DNA of 64,000 nucleotides from Chryseobacterium taichungense (GCF_900109935.1 NZ_FOBV01000002.1:558001-622000), one strand, 5' to 3'. Numbered from the stretch's first letter, positions 43,699-53,424 are shown. Numbers and translations are program-made. Notes: generated from the letters alone by a model not told the origin.

Positions 43699-44402
43699 TA
43701 TTCTTTGATAAATTTCTGAGGCTTTCTTCCTTGCACAATCAAAAAATATTGACCTTTAACAATACTACCTGTATCAATACTAGTTTCCTTTCCTGAAGTT
43801 TTTCCTTCAAAAATCACATGCCCCGCGACATCTATGATTTGAAAAGAAAGTCCTTTTTCTAAATTTTTCATTATAAGTTTTTCCTTAACAGGATTTTGTG
43901 AAATCAAAAAAGAATCTTTTCCGGAAACTTCCTTGTTCTCTAAGAAAAAGCTGTTGTAATAAATTTTATCACCGTTTGCACTGTCTGTAATAATAAGTGT
44001 TTTACCAGAACCATTTGGAATAACCTGATAATTAAACACATGACCAATAGGCTTTCCATAAAAGTCACAATTCTTCTGGTCATAGGTCTGTACAGCGGCC
44101 ATATTATTTCCCCAATAATCTAACAGTGTACATCCTCCGGAACTTGTTTTCGAAAATGAGTCTGCTGCTGTAGAAAATGTAATAGGCACAACACTTGAAT
44201 TAAAATATTTAGAATTGAAAACGTAATTATCACTTACAAACATGAATTCAGACGGCTGAAGTGATTGATCCATAATTGGAGTTGTAGTTGCTTGGGTTCC
44301 TATTGAGATCTGTGAAATATACCAATTGGTATTCAGTAATTGGGAGGTATTCTGTGCAGCTATTAAAACGCCCGACAGTAGAAATAGTAAAGCTTTTTTC
44401 AT
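43698..44402 (-). CDS. Secreted protein with type A T9SS sorting domain
   Basis: A 234-residue protein with signal peptide (MKKALLFLLSGVLIAA-Q) and a C-terminal T9SS domain from about residue 165 (LISQNPVKEKLIMKNLEKGL, then the usual SIDTGSIVKGQYFLIVQ). The middle (NTNWYISQISIG, ITFSTAADSFSKTSSGGCTLLDYWGN) looks like a META/lipocalin-like beta barrel; this is a guess. Two Cys residues could form a disulfide. Exported to the surface through the T9SS. Confidence 0.82.
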   Translation of the reverse strand: MKKALLFLLSGVLIAAQNTSQLLNTNWYISQISIGTQATTTPIMDQSLQPSEFMFVSDNYVFNSKYFNSSVVPITFSTAADSFSKTSSGGCTLLDYWGNNMAAVQTYDQKNCDFYGKPIGHVFNYQVIPNGSGKTLIITDSANGDKIYYNSFFLENKEVSGKDSFLISQNPVKEKLIMKNLEKGLSFQIIDVAGHVIFEGKTSGKETSIDTGSIVKGQYFLIVQGRKPQKFIKE

Positions 44403-44454
44403 AGTTATTAATTTTGTTACTAAGATACTAAAATTAATTTCTTCAAATTTAAAC

Positions 44455-44784
44455 TCAATGTGAAGAAACTGCTTTCAACCCGATAACGGAGCCAATCAGC
44501 GTTATAATAAAAAATATTCTCCAAAAGCTCACCGGATCTTTAAAAAAGAAAATTCCCATTAAAGCAGTTCCTACAGCGCCGATACCTGTCCAGACCGCAT
44601 ACGCAGTACCGATGGGCAATGTCTGTGTCGCCTTAATAAGCAAAAGCATACTGATTGTAAGGGAAATGAGAAAGCCGGCAAACCAAAGATACATGGTCGT
44701 TCCGGAAGTTTCTTTCACTTTTCCTAAACATGATGCAAAGGCTACTTCAAACAGTCCGGCAATAATTAAGATAATCCAATTCAT
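44455..44784 (-). CDS. SMR transporter, Gdx/SugE type
   Basis: A 109-residue four-helix membrane protein of the small multidrug resistance family. The conserved Glu13 (AGLFEVAFA) that binds substrate and protons is present, and the GTAYAVWTGIGAVGTALMGIFFF segment and FGKEP-like loop (FKDPVSF) match the SugE/Gdx branch, which exports guanidinium. SMR pumps work as dimers; a guanidine riboswitch upstream was not recognised. Other SMR types such as EmrE are less likely. Confidence 0.88.
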   Translation of the reverse strand: MNWIILIIAGLFEVAFASCLGKVKETSGTTMYLWFAGFLISLTISMLLLIKATQTLPIGTAYAVWTGIGAVGTALMGIFFFKDPVSFWRIFFIITLIGSVIGLKAVSSH

Positions 44785-44854
44785 TTTTTTATTTTCTGAT
44801 GCAAAGTTCAGAATTTAAAAACAATTCAGTCAACACAGAATGAAAAATATTAAA

Positions 44855-45451
44855 TTAAATATAAATTTTCCGGTTGATAATTTTCAGAAAATCTTCTTTT
44901 TCAAGTTTTTTAATGGTACGGATTACTGTTTCTACCCGTAAAGCTGTTATGGATGCGATCTGTTGTCTTGTAAGCGGTACTTCAAAAGAAAATTTGGAGC
45001 CGTCATCACTGAAACTTTTCTGATAGTTAAGAGCACCTTTTATCCGCACATCAGGACGTAGGGAAGCATTGTTTTCGAGCATAATATACTTCTGATAAAG
45101 ACGTTCTGACAAGAATTTGTTGATATCCCTGGAAGTCTGCTGATTTTCATCAAGAAGCCGCACAAAATCTGATTTGGGTAATTTTAATACGGTTGTTTCC
45201 TCAAATGCAATAGCATTGACAGGATATTTTTCATCTATAAATAATAAAAGTTCACATACGCTCAATCCTTTACCCAAAATAGCGAGAATAAGTTCTTTGC
45301 CTTCATCATTATAATGATTAAGTTTTATTCTGCCTTTTATTATCTGATAGTAATATTTTGGGGTACTATTTTCTTCAAAAATGATGTACGAGGGTTTGAA
45401 ATCTTCTATTTCTGCACCGTAAGAAAGTAAAAGTTCTTCTTCAATTAACAT
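44855..45451 (-). CDS. Crp/Fnr-family regulator, copy 1
   Basis: A 198-residue regulator: cyclic-nucleotide-type beta barrel (about residues 10-110, FEENSTPKYYYQIIKGRIKLNHYNDEGKELIL) and a winged helix near residues 155-195 (PLTRQQIASITALRVETVIRTIKKLEKED). It has no cysteines arranged as an Fnr iron-sulfur site, so ligand or signal is unknown. It is close in sequence to the protein encoded at 58282-58875. It precedes the signalling operon by 600 bases, on the opposite strand. Confidence 0.87.
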   Translation of the reverse strand: MLIEEELLLSYGAEIEDFKPSYIIFEENSTPKYYYQIIKGRIKLNHYNDEGKELILAILGKGLSVCELLLFIDEKYPVNAIAFEETTVLKLPKSDFVRLLDENQQTSRDINKFLSERLYQKYIMLENNASLRPDVRIKGALNYQKSFSDDGSKFSFEVPLTRQQIASITALRVETVIRTIKKLEKEDFLKIINRKIYI

Positions 45452-46068
45452 AAAAATGTAGTGATTTTGTTATACAGTACATAAAACACATACTATAATG
45501 TAAAAACAATCATCTGAATTATGGGTTCATTATGATTTAGATCATAAAGATAGGCAATAAAACCTTATGTTTAACAAATTACTTGTGATCCTTGTGATAA
45601 AGTTATTATCAATTATTCGGTAAGTTTAGAGATCTTCAAAATACTTAATGCTTTTAAATAAAAAGCCAGAGTGATGCTAAACAACAATTTAGAAGTTAAA
45701 ATATTGGCTTAAAGTATTTTTTAGATATGAAACAATAAACCTCTGAAAATACAGAGGTTTAAAAATTGAAAGTATATATTTAAGTGAAAAAGTGTTGTCA
45801 ATCTTTATTCAAACACTGTGCCGTGAATTATAATCTTGAAAGAAAAATATGTGGTATCTTTTTAATTTTTGTTAATATTATTTCTAAAAGATTGATTTAG
45901 TGGAATAAATATTGCTGCGTGTTTAGAAATTTTTTTTAGCCTTAAAAATATAATCATATTAATGTGGTATGTGTATTTATAATCGTGAAAACATTACTGT
46001 TTTTCGGAATATTGTGAGTATTTTTGAGGTTAAACTAAATATAATTAATTATTGATTTTTAAATTTCT
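45452..46068. other. 600-base region between the Crp gene and the kinase operon
   Basis: A/T-rich, no gene supported (the longest start-to-stop stretches are under 40 codons). It carries a hairpin, AAACCTCTG (45737-45745) with CAGAGGTTT (45752-45760), without a T run, and the -7 box of the kinase operon at its right end. A regulatory RNA is possible but not supported. Confidence 0.55.
46019..46026 (+). promoter_or_regulatory. -7 box for the signalling operon
   Basis: TATTTTTG, 42 bases before the ATG, in a very A/T-rich leader; -33 element not clear. Confidence 0.5.
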
Positions 46069-47544
46069 ATGATCTTAATTGTTGATGATAACCAGAGCAA
46101 CCTTTATTCCCTGAAAAAACTGCTGGAATCAAAAGATTTTCAGGTAGATACAGCCGATTCTGGAGAGGAAGCATTGGGAAAAGCACTGAAAAATGATTAT
46201 GCTTTAATTATTTTAGATGTACAGATGCCTGACATGGACGGCTTTGAGGTTGCAGAAACACTCGCAGGTTACAGCAAAACAAAAGAAGTACCCATTATAT
46301 TTTTGTCCGCCGTAAATACGGAAAAGAAATTTATTACCCGTGGATATGCATCAGGAGGGAAGGATTATGTAACAAAACCCGTAGATCCTGAAATTCTTTT
46401 GCTGAAAGTAAAAACATTTTACAACCTTCAGGAGCATAATCTCGCGATGAAGAAAACGCAGCAGAGCTTGGAACTGGAAGTAAAAGGAAGAAGAGAATCT
46501 CAGGTGACTATGAAGTCTCAGATTGATTATTTTCATCTGATGCTGGAATCTCTGCCGCAAATTGCTTTCACCCTTACGGAAAAAGGTACTGTAGATTTTG
46601 TGAATTGCAAATGGTATCAATACTCTAAATCGGCAAAAGAATTTCCGGAAACTCATCCTGATGACTTTAATATCAGAGAAGAATTTGAGCGATGCAGAAA
46701 AAAAGGGACCGCCCTGGAGCTGGAAATCAGAATCAAAAATATTGAATCCGGAAATTACCGATATCATCTTCTTCGTGTCACACCAGTCTATGACGGAGAT
46801 ATAATTAAAAACTGGGTAGGTACTTTTACAGATATTGATGATCAGAAAAAAGTTGAAAAGGAAAAGGATGAATTCCTGAGTATTGCAAGCCATGAATTAA
46901 AAACACCTTTAACGAGTATCAAGGCGTACGTTCAGCTTCTGGAAAGGAAATTGAAACTTGATAAAGAAAGTGCCGAAGCAGGTTTTGTTACCAAAGTTCA
47001 GGATCAGATCGAAAAACTCAATACATTGATTACCGATTTGCTTGATGTTTCCAAGATCGAAAACGGTAAATTAAAGATCAATAAAAAACCTACCAATCTG
47101 GAAAATGTCATCAGCAATGCCATTGATACCATTCTTCAGACCCATGATGAAAACCGTGTTAAAATAAAAAGAGACGGTATTAAGCCCGACATTCTTATTC
47201 CACTTGATGAGATTCGTATAGAACAGGTATTAATCAACTTTTTAACAAACGCTATTAAATATTCTCCTAAAAACAATCAGGTTATTGTAACCACTTTTGT
47301 AGACGAAGAAGAGCAGGAAGTGAAAGTAAATGTCACTGATTTCGGGATCGGAATTCCTGATTTCAAACAAGAAGCCGTTTTCCGCAAATTTTACCGCGTA
47401 GAAGAATCTTCGCTGCAATTCCAGGGCATGGGAATAGGTTTATTCATATGTTCAGAAATCATCAAACAGCATCATGGAAATATTGGTGTCTCCAGTAAAG
47501 TAGATGAAGGATCTACGTTTTATTTCACATTACCATTAAATTAA
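46069..47544 (+). CDS. REC-PAS-histidine kinase
   Basis: A 491-residue cytoplasmic hybrid kinase with the receiver first: REC at 1-120 (acceptor D50 in IILDVQMPDMDG, K103 in VTKP), a short coiled coil, a PAS domain (about 155-255), then HisKA with H275 (SIASHELKTPL) and HATPase_c with N box near 385 (NFLTNAIKYSP) and DFGIGIP/GMGIGLFI. A receiver-first kinase can be controlled by an upstream phosphodonor, so it may be fed by other kinases, perhaps the hybrid encoded six bases downstream. Confidence 0.93.
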   Translation: MILIVDDNQSNLYSLKKLLESKDFQVDTADSGEEALGKALKNDYALIILDVQMPDMDGFEVAETLAGYSKTKEVPIIFLSAVNTEKKFITRGYASGGKDYVTKPVDPEILLLKVKTFYNLQEHNLAMKKTQQSLELEVKGRRESQVTMKSQIDYFHLMLESLPQIAFTLTEKGTVDFVNCKWYQYSKSAKEFPETHPDDFNIREEFERCRKKGTALELEIRIKNIESGNYRYHLLRVTPVYDGDIIKNWVGTFTDIDDQKKVEKEKDEFLSIASHELKTPLTSIKAYVQLLERKLKLDKESAEAGFVTKVQDQIEKLNTLITDLLDVSKIENGKLKINKKPTNLENVISNAIDTILQTHDENRVKIKRDGIKPDILIPLDEIRIEQVLINFLTNAIKYSPKNNQVIVTTFVDEEEQEVKVNVTDFGIGIPDFKQEAVFRKFYRVEESSLQFQGMGIGLFICSEIIKQHHGNIGVSSKVDEGSTFYFTLPLN

Positions 47545-47549
47545 TTTCA

Positions 47550-50500
47550 ATGCCGAAAAAAATCATAAGAAATCTTCAGTTTGGAGTAGGACTTTCTTTA
47601 GTTATCCTTATTGCGAGCTCAATTGCCTCATATGTAAGTATACAAAAACAGATGGATAACCGGGAGAGCCTTTCAAAAAGCCGCAGAGCAATTACCGCAG
47701 TAAAGGATGTATTAGTTGCATTGCTCGATGCCGAAACGGGTAACAGAGGCTATCAGCTTACAGGCAGAGAAAATTTCCTTGAACCATACAACCGAAGCCT
47801 GATCGAGTTTCCTAAAGCTATTGAAAGTGCTAAAAATTTAGACATAACTGATAAAAGCCAGCTCAGTCGTCTTCATGATCTTGAAAGAAATGTCAATACC
47901 AATATTTCAAATCTGAAACACTTTGTAGACAACAGGAAGAAAGGCATTGCAATGACTCAGGAACAAGTCCTTTCCAGCAAAATCTATATGGACAGATGCC
48001 GGAAGATTGTTCAGGAATTCGTACAATATGAAGAAGTTCAGCTTGCATTGAAAAATAAAGATCTGAACAGATCCTCAAATACGACTGTTTTATTCATTCT
48101 ATTTTCTGCCATTGCCGCGATTGTTGTTACAACATTCTTTTATCTTAAATTAAGAGCAGACCTTATCCGAAGAGATAAGCTTGAAAAAGCACTTCAGAAT
48201 AAAGATATTGAGATCAGCAGACGCGTAAGCGCTATCCAACAGATTGCCAACAGAGTAGCCAACGGAGATTACAGTCAACGGGCCACCGATAATTCTCAGG
48301 ATGACCTTGGAGATTTAGCAGAATCATTAAATCACATGACCGAATCCCTGAAAATATCTTTTGATAAAATAAATGCCAGTGACTGGCGCCAGAAAGGATT
48401 AGCCTTACTTAATGAATCATTAATGGGCAATAAATCTGTACAGGAAGTTTCAGATAATGCACTTCACCAAATCATCGAATATGGAAAATGCATTAATGGG
48501 TCACTTTATATGTATGATGAAGGTTTGCTGAAATTGAAAGCTTTTTTCGGTCTTGAAAATAATATGAAAAAGGTTTTTGAACCGGGAGAAGGGATGGTTG
48601 GTCAGACTTTCATCAGTGAGAAAACCCAGGTTTATAACAATCTTCATGAAGATGATTTTGTTGTGACATTTGCAAGCAGCACCATAAAGATTTATGGAAT
48701 CTTATTGCTTCCTGTCTTTGCCGATGGTAACATCATAGGTGTTCTGGAATTAGGATCTACCCATAATTTTGATGAAAGCAGAATTGACTACTTCATCGAA
48801 TGTACCAGAAATATTGGTGTTGCACTAAGTGCCGCTAAAAGTCGTGAAAAAGAACAGCAGCTGTTGGAAGAAACCCAGGCACAATCTGAAGAGCTTCAGG
48901 TACAGCATTCTGAACTTGAAAACCTGAATACAGAGCTTGAAGCACAGACTCAGAAGTTACAGGCTTCCGAGGAGGAACTGAAAGTGCAGCAGGAAGAGCT
49001 GATGCAGGCCAATGCAGAACTGGAAGAACGCTCAAGATTACTGGAAGAAAAGAATCACCTGATCGCCGAACGGAATAATGAGATCCAGAAAAAAGTTGAA
49101 GAGCTTGCTTTAAGTACAAAATATAAATCGGAGTTCCTGGCAAATATGTCTCACGAACTGCGCACACCACTGAATTCAATTCTTCTGCTGTCTCGTCTGA
49201 TGGCTGAAAATCCTGAAGAAAACCTGAACGAAGATCAGATAGAATCAGCAAAAGTTATTCAGAGTTCCGGAAGCAGTTTGCTGACGTTGATTGATGAGAT
49301 CCTGGATCTTGCGAAGATTGAATCCGGTAAAATGACGCTTGAATATCAGGAAGTCCCAATCGGTGATATTGTGAAAGATCTAAAAAGCTTGTTTAATCCT
49401 ATCTTCCAGGAAAAAAGGCTTCAGTTTAATGTACAGATTGACAATGATCTAGATAAAACAATTGAAACCGACCGTTTAAGGGTTGATCAGGTTTTAAGAA
49501 ATTTATTGTCAAACGCATTAAAGTTTACAAGAGAAGGAAGCATTAATCTAAATATTAAAAAAGATCCAAAAAAGAAAGATTTCATCATTTTCTCTGTGAA
49601 AGATACAGGAATTGGTATTGCGGAAGACAAGCAGAAAATTATTTTTGAAGCATTCCAACAGGCAGACGGTTCTACGAGAAGAAAATTCGGGGGTACCGGT
49701 CTTGGTCTTTCGATCAGCAGAGAAATTGCGAGACTTCTGGGTGGTGAACTTACATTAGAAAGTAAGGTTAATGAAGGAAGTGAGTTCAGCCTGATTATTC
49801 CGGTAAAAGCGATTGCTGAATCTGAAATTGAGCATATAGAGACAGATCAGGATATTGTGGAAATCATCCGTGAAGATGTCGTGGAAATAAAAAATATCCT
49901 TGATGACGGAGAAGAAGAATATTATAATAATATCACGCTGGAAATCCCTGAAAATGTCGCAGATGACAGAGAAAGTATTAAGGACGGCGATAAAGTAATT
50001 CTAATCATCGAAGATGATATTAACTTTGCCAAAGCATTACTGAAATATGCACGCATGCAGAACTATAAAGCAGTAGTAGTTGTGAGAGGAGATTACGGTC
50101 TTTCTGCGGCGTTGCAATACCGTCCGCATGCTATTTTACTTGATGTCCAGCTTCCTGTAAAAGATGGTTGGCAGGTAATGGATGATCTTAAATCAAATCC
50201 TAAAACCAAGCATATCCCGGTACATATGATGTCCGTATTGCATGTGAAGAAGGAAAGTCTTATGAAAGGTGCTATTGATTTTATCAACAAGCCGGTAGCG
50301 CTTGATAAGATGACTGAAGTATTTAGAAAGATTGAAGAAGTACTCAGCAAATCTCCACAAAAAGTTTTAATTGTTGAAGAAAATGCAAAGCATGCCAGCG
50401 CACTGTCTTATTTCTTAGGTAATTTCAATATTTCATTATCGGTAGAGAATAACGTGGAAGATAGTGTGAAAGCTCTTACGGCCGATCACGTAGACTGTGT

Positions 50501-51164
50501 AATTCTGGATATTGGATCTTTAAAAGGAGATGAATATCAAATCATTGAATCAATCAAGAGCTATGATGGCCTGGAAAATCTTCCGATCATCATATTTACG
50601 GAACGGAATTTGTCTAAGTCAGAAGAACTAAAAATAAAGCAGTATGCTGATTCCATCGTAGTAAAAACGGCACATTCTTACCAAAGAATTCTGGATGAAG
50701 TAGGTTTGTTTTTACATCTTGTTGAGGAAAAAAACAACTCTATTGAAACGGTGCGAAGTAAAACTTTAGGGTCTTTAACGGAAGTATTGAGTGGCAAGAA
50801 AATACTCATCACCGACGATGATGTACGGAATATATTCTCTCTGACAAAAGCATTGGAGAAATATAAGGTGGAAGTGGTGGTTGCCATGGACGGAAAACAC
50901 GCCTTACAGCAGATAAAAGAACATCCTGATGTAGATGTTATCTTGATGGATATGATGATGCCAGAAATGGACGGCTACGAAACGATAAAGCAGATCAGAA
51001 AAATGCCAATGTTTACGAGATTACCGATTATTGCCATCACCGCAAAATCGATGATCGGAGAACGTGAGAAGTGCATTACCGCAGGAGCTTCAGATTATAT
51101 TTCGAAGCCTGTGGATATAGATCAATTATTGTCCTTGCTAAGAGTTTGGTTATATGAAATTTAA
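47550..51164 (+). CDS. CHASE3-HAMP-GAF hybrid histidine kinase with three receivers
   Basis: A 1204-residue membrane kinase. Two membrane segments (about residues 10-30 and 175-200) frame a CHASE3 sensor (LLDAETGNRGYQLTGRENFLEPY), followed by HAMP (about 200-275), GAF (about 290-425), a Glu/Gln-rich coiled coil (430-520), HisKA with H535 (NMSHELRTPL), HATPase (DTGIGI, GTGLGLSI) and three REC domains with acceptors D865 (LLDVQLP), D987 (ILDIGSL, acidic pair EE in place of DD) and D1134 (LMDMMMPEMDG). It probably senses an envelope or periplasmic signal and passes phosphate onward to the small receivers encoded downstream. Confidence 0.93.
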   Translation: MPKKIIRNLQFGVGLSLVILIASSIASYVSIQKQMDNRESLSKSRRAITAVKDVLVALLDAETGNRGYQLTGRENFLEPYNRSLIEFPKAIESAKNLDITDKSQLSRLHDLERNVNTNISNLKHFVDNRKKGIAMTQEQVLSSKIYMDRCRKIVQEFVQYEEVQLALKNKDLNRSSNTTVLFILFSAIAAIVVTTFFYLKLRADLIRRDKLEKALQNKDIEISRRVSAIQQIANRVANGDYSQRATDNSQDDLGDLAESLNHMTESLKISFDKINASDWRQKGLALLNESLMGNKSVQEVSDNALHQIIEYGKCINGSLYMYDEGLLKLKAFFGLENNMKKVFEPGEGMVGQTFISEKTQVYNNLHEDDFVVTFASSTIKIYGILLLPVFADGNIIGVLELGSTHNFDESRIDYFIECTRNIGVALSAAKSREKEQQLLEETQAQSEELQVQHSELENLNTELEAQTQKLQASEEELKVQQEELMQANAELEERSRLLEEKNHLIAERNNEIQKKVEELALSTKYKSEFLANMSHELRTPLNSILLLSRLMAENPEENLNEDQIESAKVIQSSGSSLLTLIDEILDLAKIESGKMTLEYQEVPIGDIVKDLKSLFNPIFQEKRLQFNVQIDNDLDKTIETDRLRVDQVLRNLLSNALKFTREGSINLNIKKDPKKKDFIIFSVKDTGIGIAEDKQKIIFEAFQQADGSTRRKFGGTGLGLSISREIARLLGGELTLESKVNEGSEFSLIIPVKAIAESEIEHIETDQDIVEIIREDVVEIKNILDDGEEEYYNNITLEIPENVADDRESIKDGDKVILIIEDDINFAKALLKYARMQNYKAVVVVRGDYGLSAALQYRPHAILLDVQLPVKDGWQVMDDLKSNPKTKHIPVHMMSVLHVKKESLMKGAIDFINKPVALDKMTEVFRKIEEVLSKSPQKVLIVEENAKHASALSYFLGNFNISLSVENNVEDSVKALTADHVDCVILDIGSLKGDEYQIIESIKSYDGLENLPIIIFTERNLSKSEELKIKQYADSIVVKTAHSYQRILDEVGLFLHLVEEKNNSIETVRSKTLGSLTEVLSGKKILITDDDVRNIFSLTKALEKYKVEVVVAMDGKHALQQIKEHPDVDVILMDMMMPEMDGYETIKQIRKMPMFTRLPIIAITAKSMIGEREKCITAGASDYISKPVDIDQLLSLLRVWLYEI

Positions 51165-51179
51165 ACAGCTAAAATTCTG

Positions 51180-51545
51180 ATGAATAAAAAAGTTTTAATA
51201 GTGGACGACGATCCGCGAAATATATTTGCCCTCAAGCTGACTCTTAAATCAAAGGGATATCAGATTGAAAGCTGTACAATGGCCCAGGAAGCTATTGATA
51301 TTCTGAATAAGGATAATGAGTTCAGTGCTGTTCTTATGGACATGATGATGCCCGAAATGGACGGCTATGAAGCCATAAGAATAATAAGAAAGACACCTTC
51401 CATCAGCGAAGTGCCTGTGATTGCCGTGACCGCACAGGCGATGCCGGAAGACAGACAGAAATGCCTGGATGCAGGGGCGAATGATTATATATCAAAGCCT
51501 ATAGATGTGGATCAGTTAATTAAAGCACTACATAAATTACCGTAA
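51180..51545 (+). CDS. Single-domain response regulator
   Basis: A 121-residue REC-only protein (IVDDDPRN pocket, acceptor D54 in VLMDMMMPEMDG, TAQAMPED for the Thr, SKPID for the Lys), very similar to the last receiver of the kinase encoded upstream. It carries no output domain, so it must pass the signal on or act by binding. Its stop codon is directly followed by the cheR start (TAAATG). Confidence 0.93.
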   Translation: MNKKVLIVDDDPRNIFALKLTLKSKGYQIESCTMAQEAIDILNKDNEFSAVLMDMMMPEMDGYEAIRIIRKTPSISEVPVIAVTAQAMPEDRQKCLDAGANDYISKPIDVDQLIKALHKLP

Positions 51546-52376
51546 ATGCTGGAGCCTAGTATCATAAAAGATGAGGAGGTAGAATACTTGATTAAAGATG
51601 TTTATGATATGTATGGCTACGATTTTTCCGAATACAGCAGGGCGTCGTTCAAACGCAGGGTAAATCGCATCTGCCTTATCGACCGTTTTACCAGCTTTGC
51701 CGAGCTTCGGTATACCATTCTCAATGATCCGGAATATCTGAAACGTTTCATCGAGGAAATTACGGTAAACGTGACGGAAATGTTCCGTGACCCGCTATTT
51801 TTTAAAGCTATAAGAGAAAAAATACTGCCTCAGCTGGGAACTTATCCTTTGATAAGAATATGGGTAGCGGGCTGTTCTACAGGGGAAGAGGCTTATTCTA
51901 TAGCGATTCTGTTAAAAGAAGCCAACCTTTACCATAAATCACTGATATACGGAACAGATCTCAATCCTTCCGTATTGGAAAAAGCAAGATCAGGAGTATT
52001 TCCACTGCAGCAAATGAAATTATATTCTGAAAATTATATTGCATCAGGAGGAAAAAAAGATTTTTCGGATTATTATACTGCAAATTATGACAGTGTAAAA
52101 TTTGACAAAAGCTTACAGGAAAAATTAATTTTATCAACCCATAATTTGGTTTCAGACAGCTCTTTCAACAGCTTTCAACTGATTATCTGCAGAAATGTTC
52201 TGATCTATTTTGATCGAGGCCTGCAGGAAAGAGTTTTCCGATTGTTTGATAATAGTTTAGAAAATTTAGGTTTTTTAGCATTAGGAGCGAAAGAAACACT
52301 AAGATTTTCTAAATTAGATGAAAATTATCATCAGGTCGACGATCAGCGAATATGGAAAAAATTGGATCATAATTAA
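51546..52376 (+). CDS. CheR-type protein-glutamate methyltransferase
   Basis: A 276-residue methyltransferase. The N-terminal four-helix CheR_N part (about 1-75; YDFSEYSRASFKRRVNRICL) and the SAM domain (RIWVAGCSTGEEAYSIAI, YGTDLNPSVLEKAR, IICRNVLIYFDRGLQERVFRLF) are intact. CheR enzymes methylate glutamates of sensory coiled coils. No chemoreceptor gene is present in this window, so the target is likely the coiled coil of the hybrid kinase or an unlinked protein. It overlaps cheB by one base. Confidence 0.92.
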   Translation: MLEPSIIKDEEVEYLIKDVYDMYGYDFSEYSRASFKRRVNRICLIDRFTSFAELRYTILNDPEYLKRFIEEITVNVTEMFRDPLFFKAIREKILPQLGTYPLIRIWVAGCSTGEEAYSIAILLKEANLYHKSLIYGTDLNPSVLEKARSGVFPLQQMKLYSENYIASGGKKDFSDYYTANYDSVKFDKSLQEKLILSTHNLVSDSSFNSFQLIICRNVLIYFDRGLQERVFRLFDNSLENLGFLALGAKETLRFSKLDENYHQVDDQRIWKKLDHN

Positions 52377-52960
52377 TGATATTGGAAAAAGAAAATATAA
52401 AAACAGAATTGATAATCATCGGAGGTTCTGCAGGAAGTCTTCAGGTCATTCTTGAAATGATCAAAAAACTTGACGATAAAATAGCCGTGCCCATTTTATT
52501 GGTGTTGCATCGTAAAGCACATTCTAATAATATTCTTCAGGCACTGCTTCAGCAGCTTACCCCTTTGGAAGTTATAGAAATAGATGATAAAACAGAAATT
52601 GAATCTAATAAAATATACATTACCCCCGCAGATTACCACCTGCTTTTTGAAGATAAAAAAACAATGTCGCTGGACAGTTCCGAAAAAATGAATTATTCAC
52701 GTCCGTCAATTGATGTTACTTTCAAATCGGCAGCTGAGATCTTCCAGGAAAATCTTATCGGAGTCCTTTTGTCAGGTGCTAATGCTGACGGAGTGGAAGG
52801 ACTTTCCTACATTAAAAAAAACGGCGGAAAAGTATGGATCCAGGATCCTGAGACAGCTGAAGTAGATTATATGCCAAGACATGCCGTTGAAGAAGTAGCC
52901 TATGATATGATCATCAAGCCAGGTGATCTGCCAACATATATCAATCAACTATATAAATAA
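52376..52960 (+). CDS. CheB-type methylesterase domain, no receiver
   Basis: A 194-residue protein made of the CheB C-terminal domain only: catalytic triad S18 (IGGSAGS), H45 (VLHRKAH) and D138 (SGANADGVEG). Classical CheB is about 350 residues with a regulatory REC domain in front; here that domain is missing, and control would have to come from one of the separate REC proteins. It should remove methyl groups added by CheR. The first ATG at 52376 overlaps the cheR stop. Confidence 0.9.
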   Translation: MILEKENIKTELIIIGGSAGSLQVILEMIKKLDDKIAVPILLVLHRKAHSNNILQALLQQLTPLEVIEIDDKTEIESNKIYITPADYHLLFEDKKTMSLDSSEKMNYSRPSIDVTFKSAAEIFQENLIGVLLSGANADGVEGLSYIKKNGGKVWIQDPETAEVDYMPRHAVEEVAYDMIIKPGDLPTYINQLYK

Positions 52961-52992
52961 AAAAGAGTAATCCCTAACAACTACGTAAGAAT

Positions 52993-53355
52993 ATGAACAA
53001 AAAGAAAATCCTGATTTTTGATGACGACACCACTATCCTTGAAGTGATCAGCATCATTTTTGAAGAAAATGGTTATCAGGTGGAAATTTCAGAAACCTCA
53101 CATGATATTTTGGAGAGAGTGGCTCAATATAAGCCTGACGTTATTCTTATGGATAACTGGATTCCAAAAATCGGTGGGGTGGAAGCAACAAAACTCCTGA
53201 AAAATCATGAGGAATTTAAGCACATTCCGGTCATTTATGTGACGGCTAACAACGATATTGTAGCGTTGGCAAAGCAGGCACAGGCCGATGATTATGTTGC
53301 TAAACCATTCAATCTTGAAGATCTTGAAAATAAGGTAGCCAATTTTTTACAGTAA
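52993..53355 (+). CDS. Single-domain response regulator
   Basis: A 120-residue REC protein (IFDDDTT pocket, acceptor D54 in ILMDNWIPKIGG, YVTANND, KPFNL with the Lys). It is less like the kinase receivers than the one at 51180. Last gene of the operon, 32 bases after cheB. Confidence 0.9.
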   Translation: MNKKKILIFDDDTTILEVISIIFEENGYQVEISETSHDILERVAQYKPDVILMDNWIPKIGGVEATKLLKNHEEFKHIPVIYVTANNDIVALAKQAQADDYVAKPFNLEDLENKVANFLQ

Positions 53356-53391
53356 AAACTATGAAAAATATCTACCAACTTAATTAACAAA

Positions 53392-53424
53392 AAATCCCGG
53401 TATAAAATTACCGGGATATATTTT
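53392..53424. terminator. Bidirectional terminator
   Basis: ATCCCGGTA (53394-53402) with TACCGGGAT (53409-53417), flanked by A and T tracts on both sides, between the response-regulator gene and the convergent small ORF. Confidence 0.82.

Noticed and set aside
45737..45760. A terminator or small RNA in the gap before the kinase operon
   Set aside because: The hairpin (9-bp stem) has no T run on the plus strand and only a weak one on the minus strand, and no promoter is near; listed only as part of the gap.
46351..46893. A 180-codon minus-strand frame inside the first kinase gene
   Set aside because: Lies opposite a complete REC-PAS-kinase with all motifs; its translation has no recognisable domain.
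48835..49251. A 138-codon minus-strand frame opposite the kinase coiled coil
   Set aside because: The Leu/Ser-rich text is the complement of the Glu/Gln repeats on the other strand.
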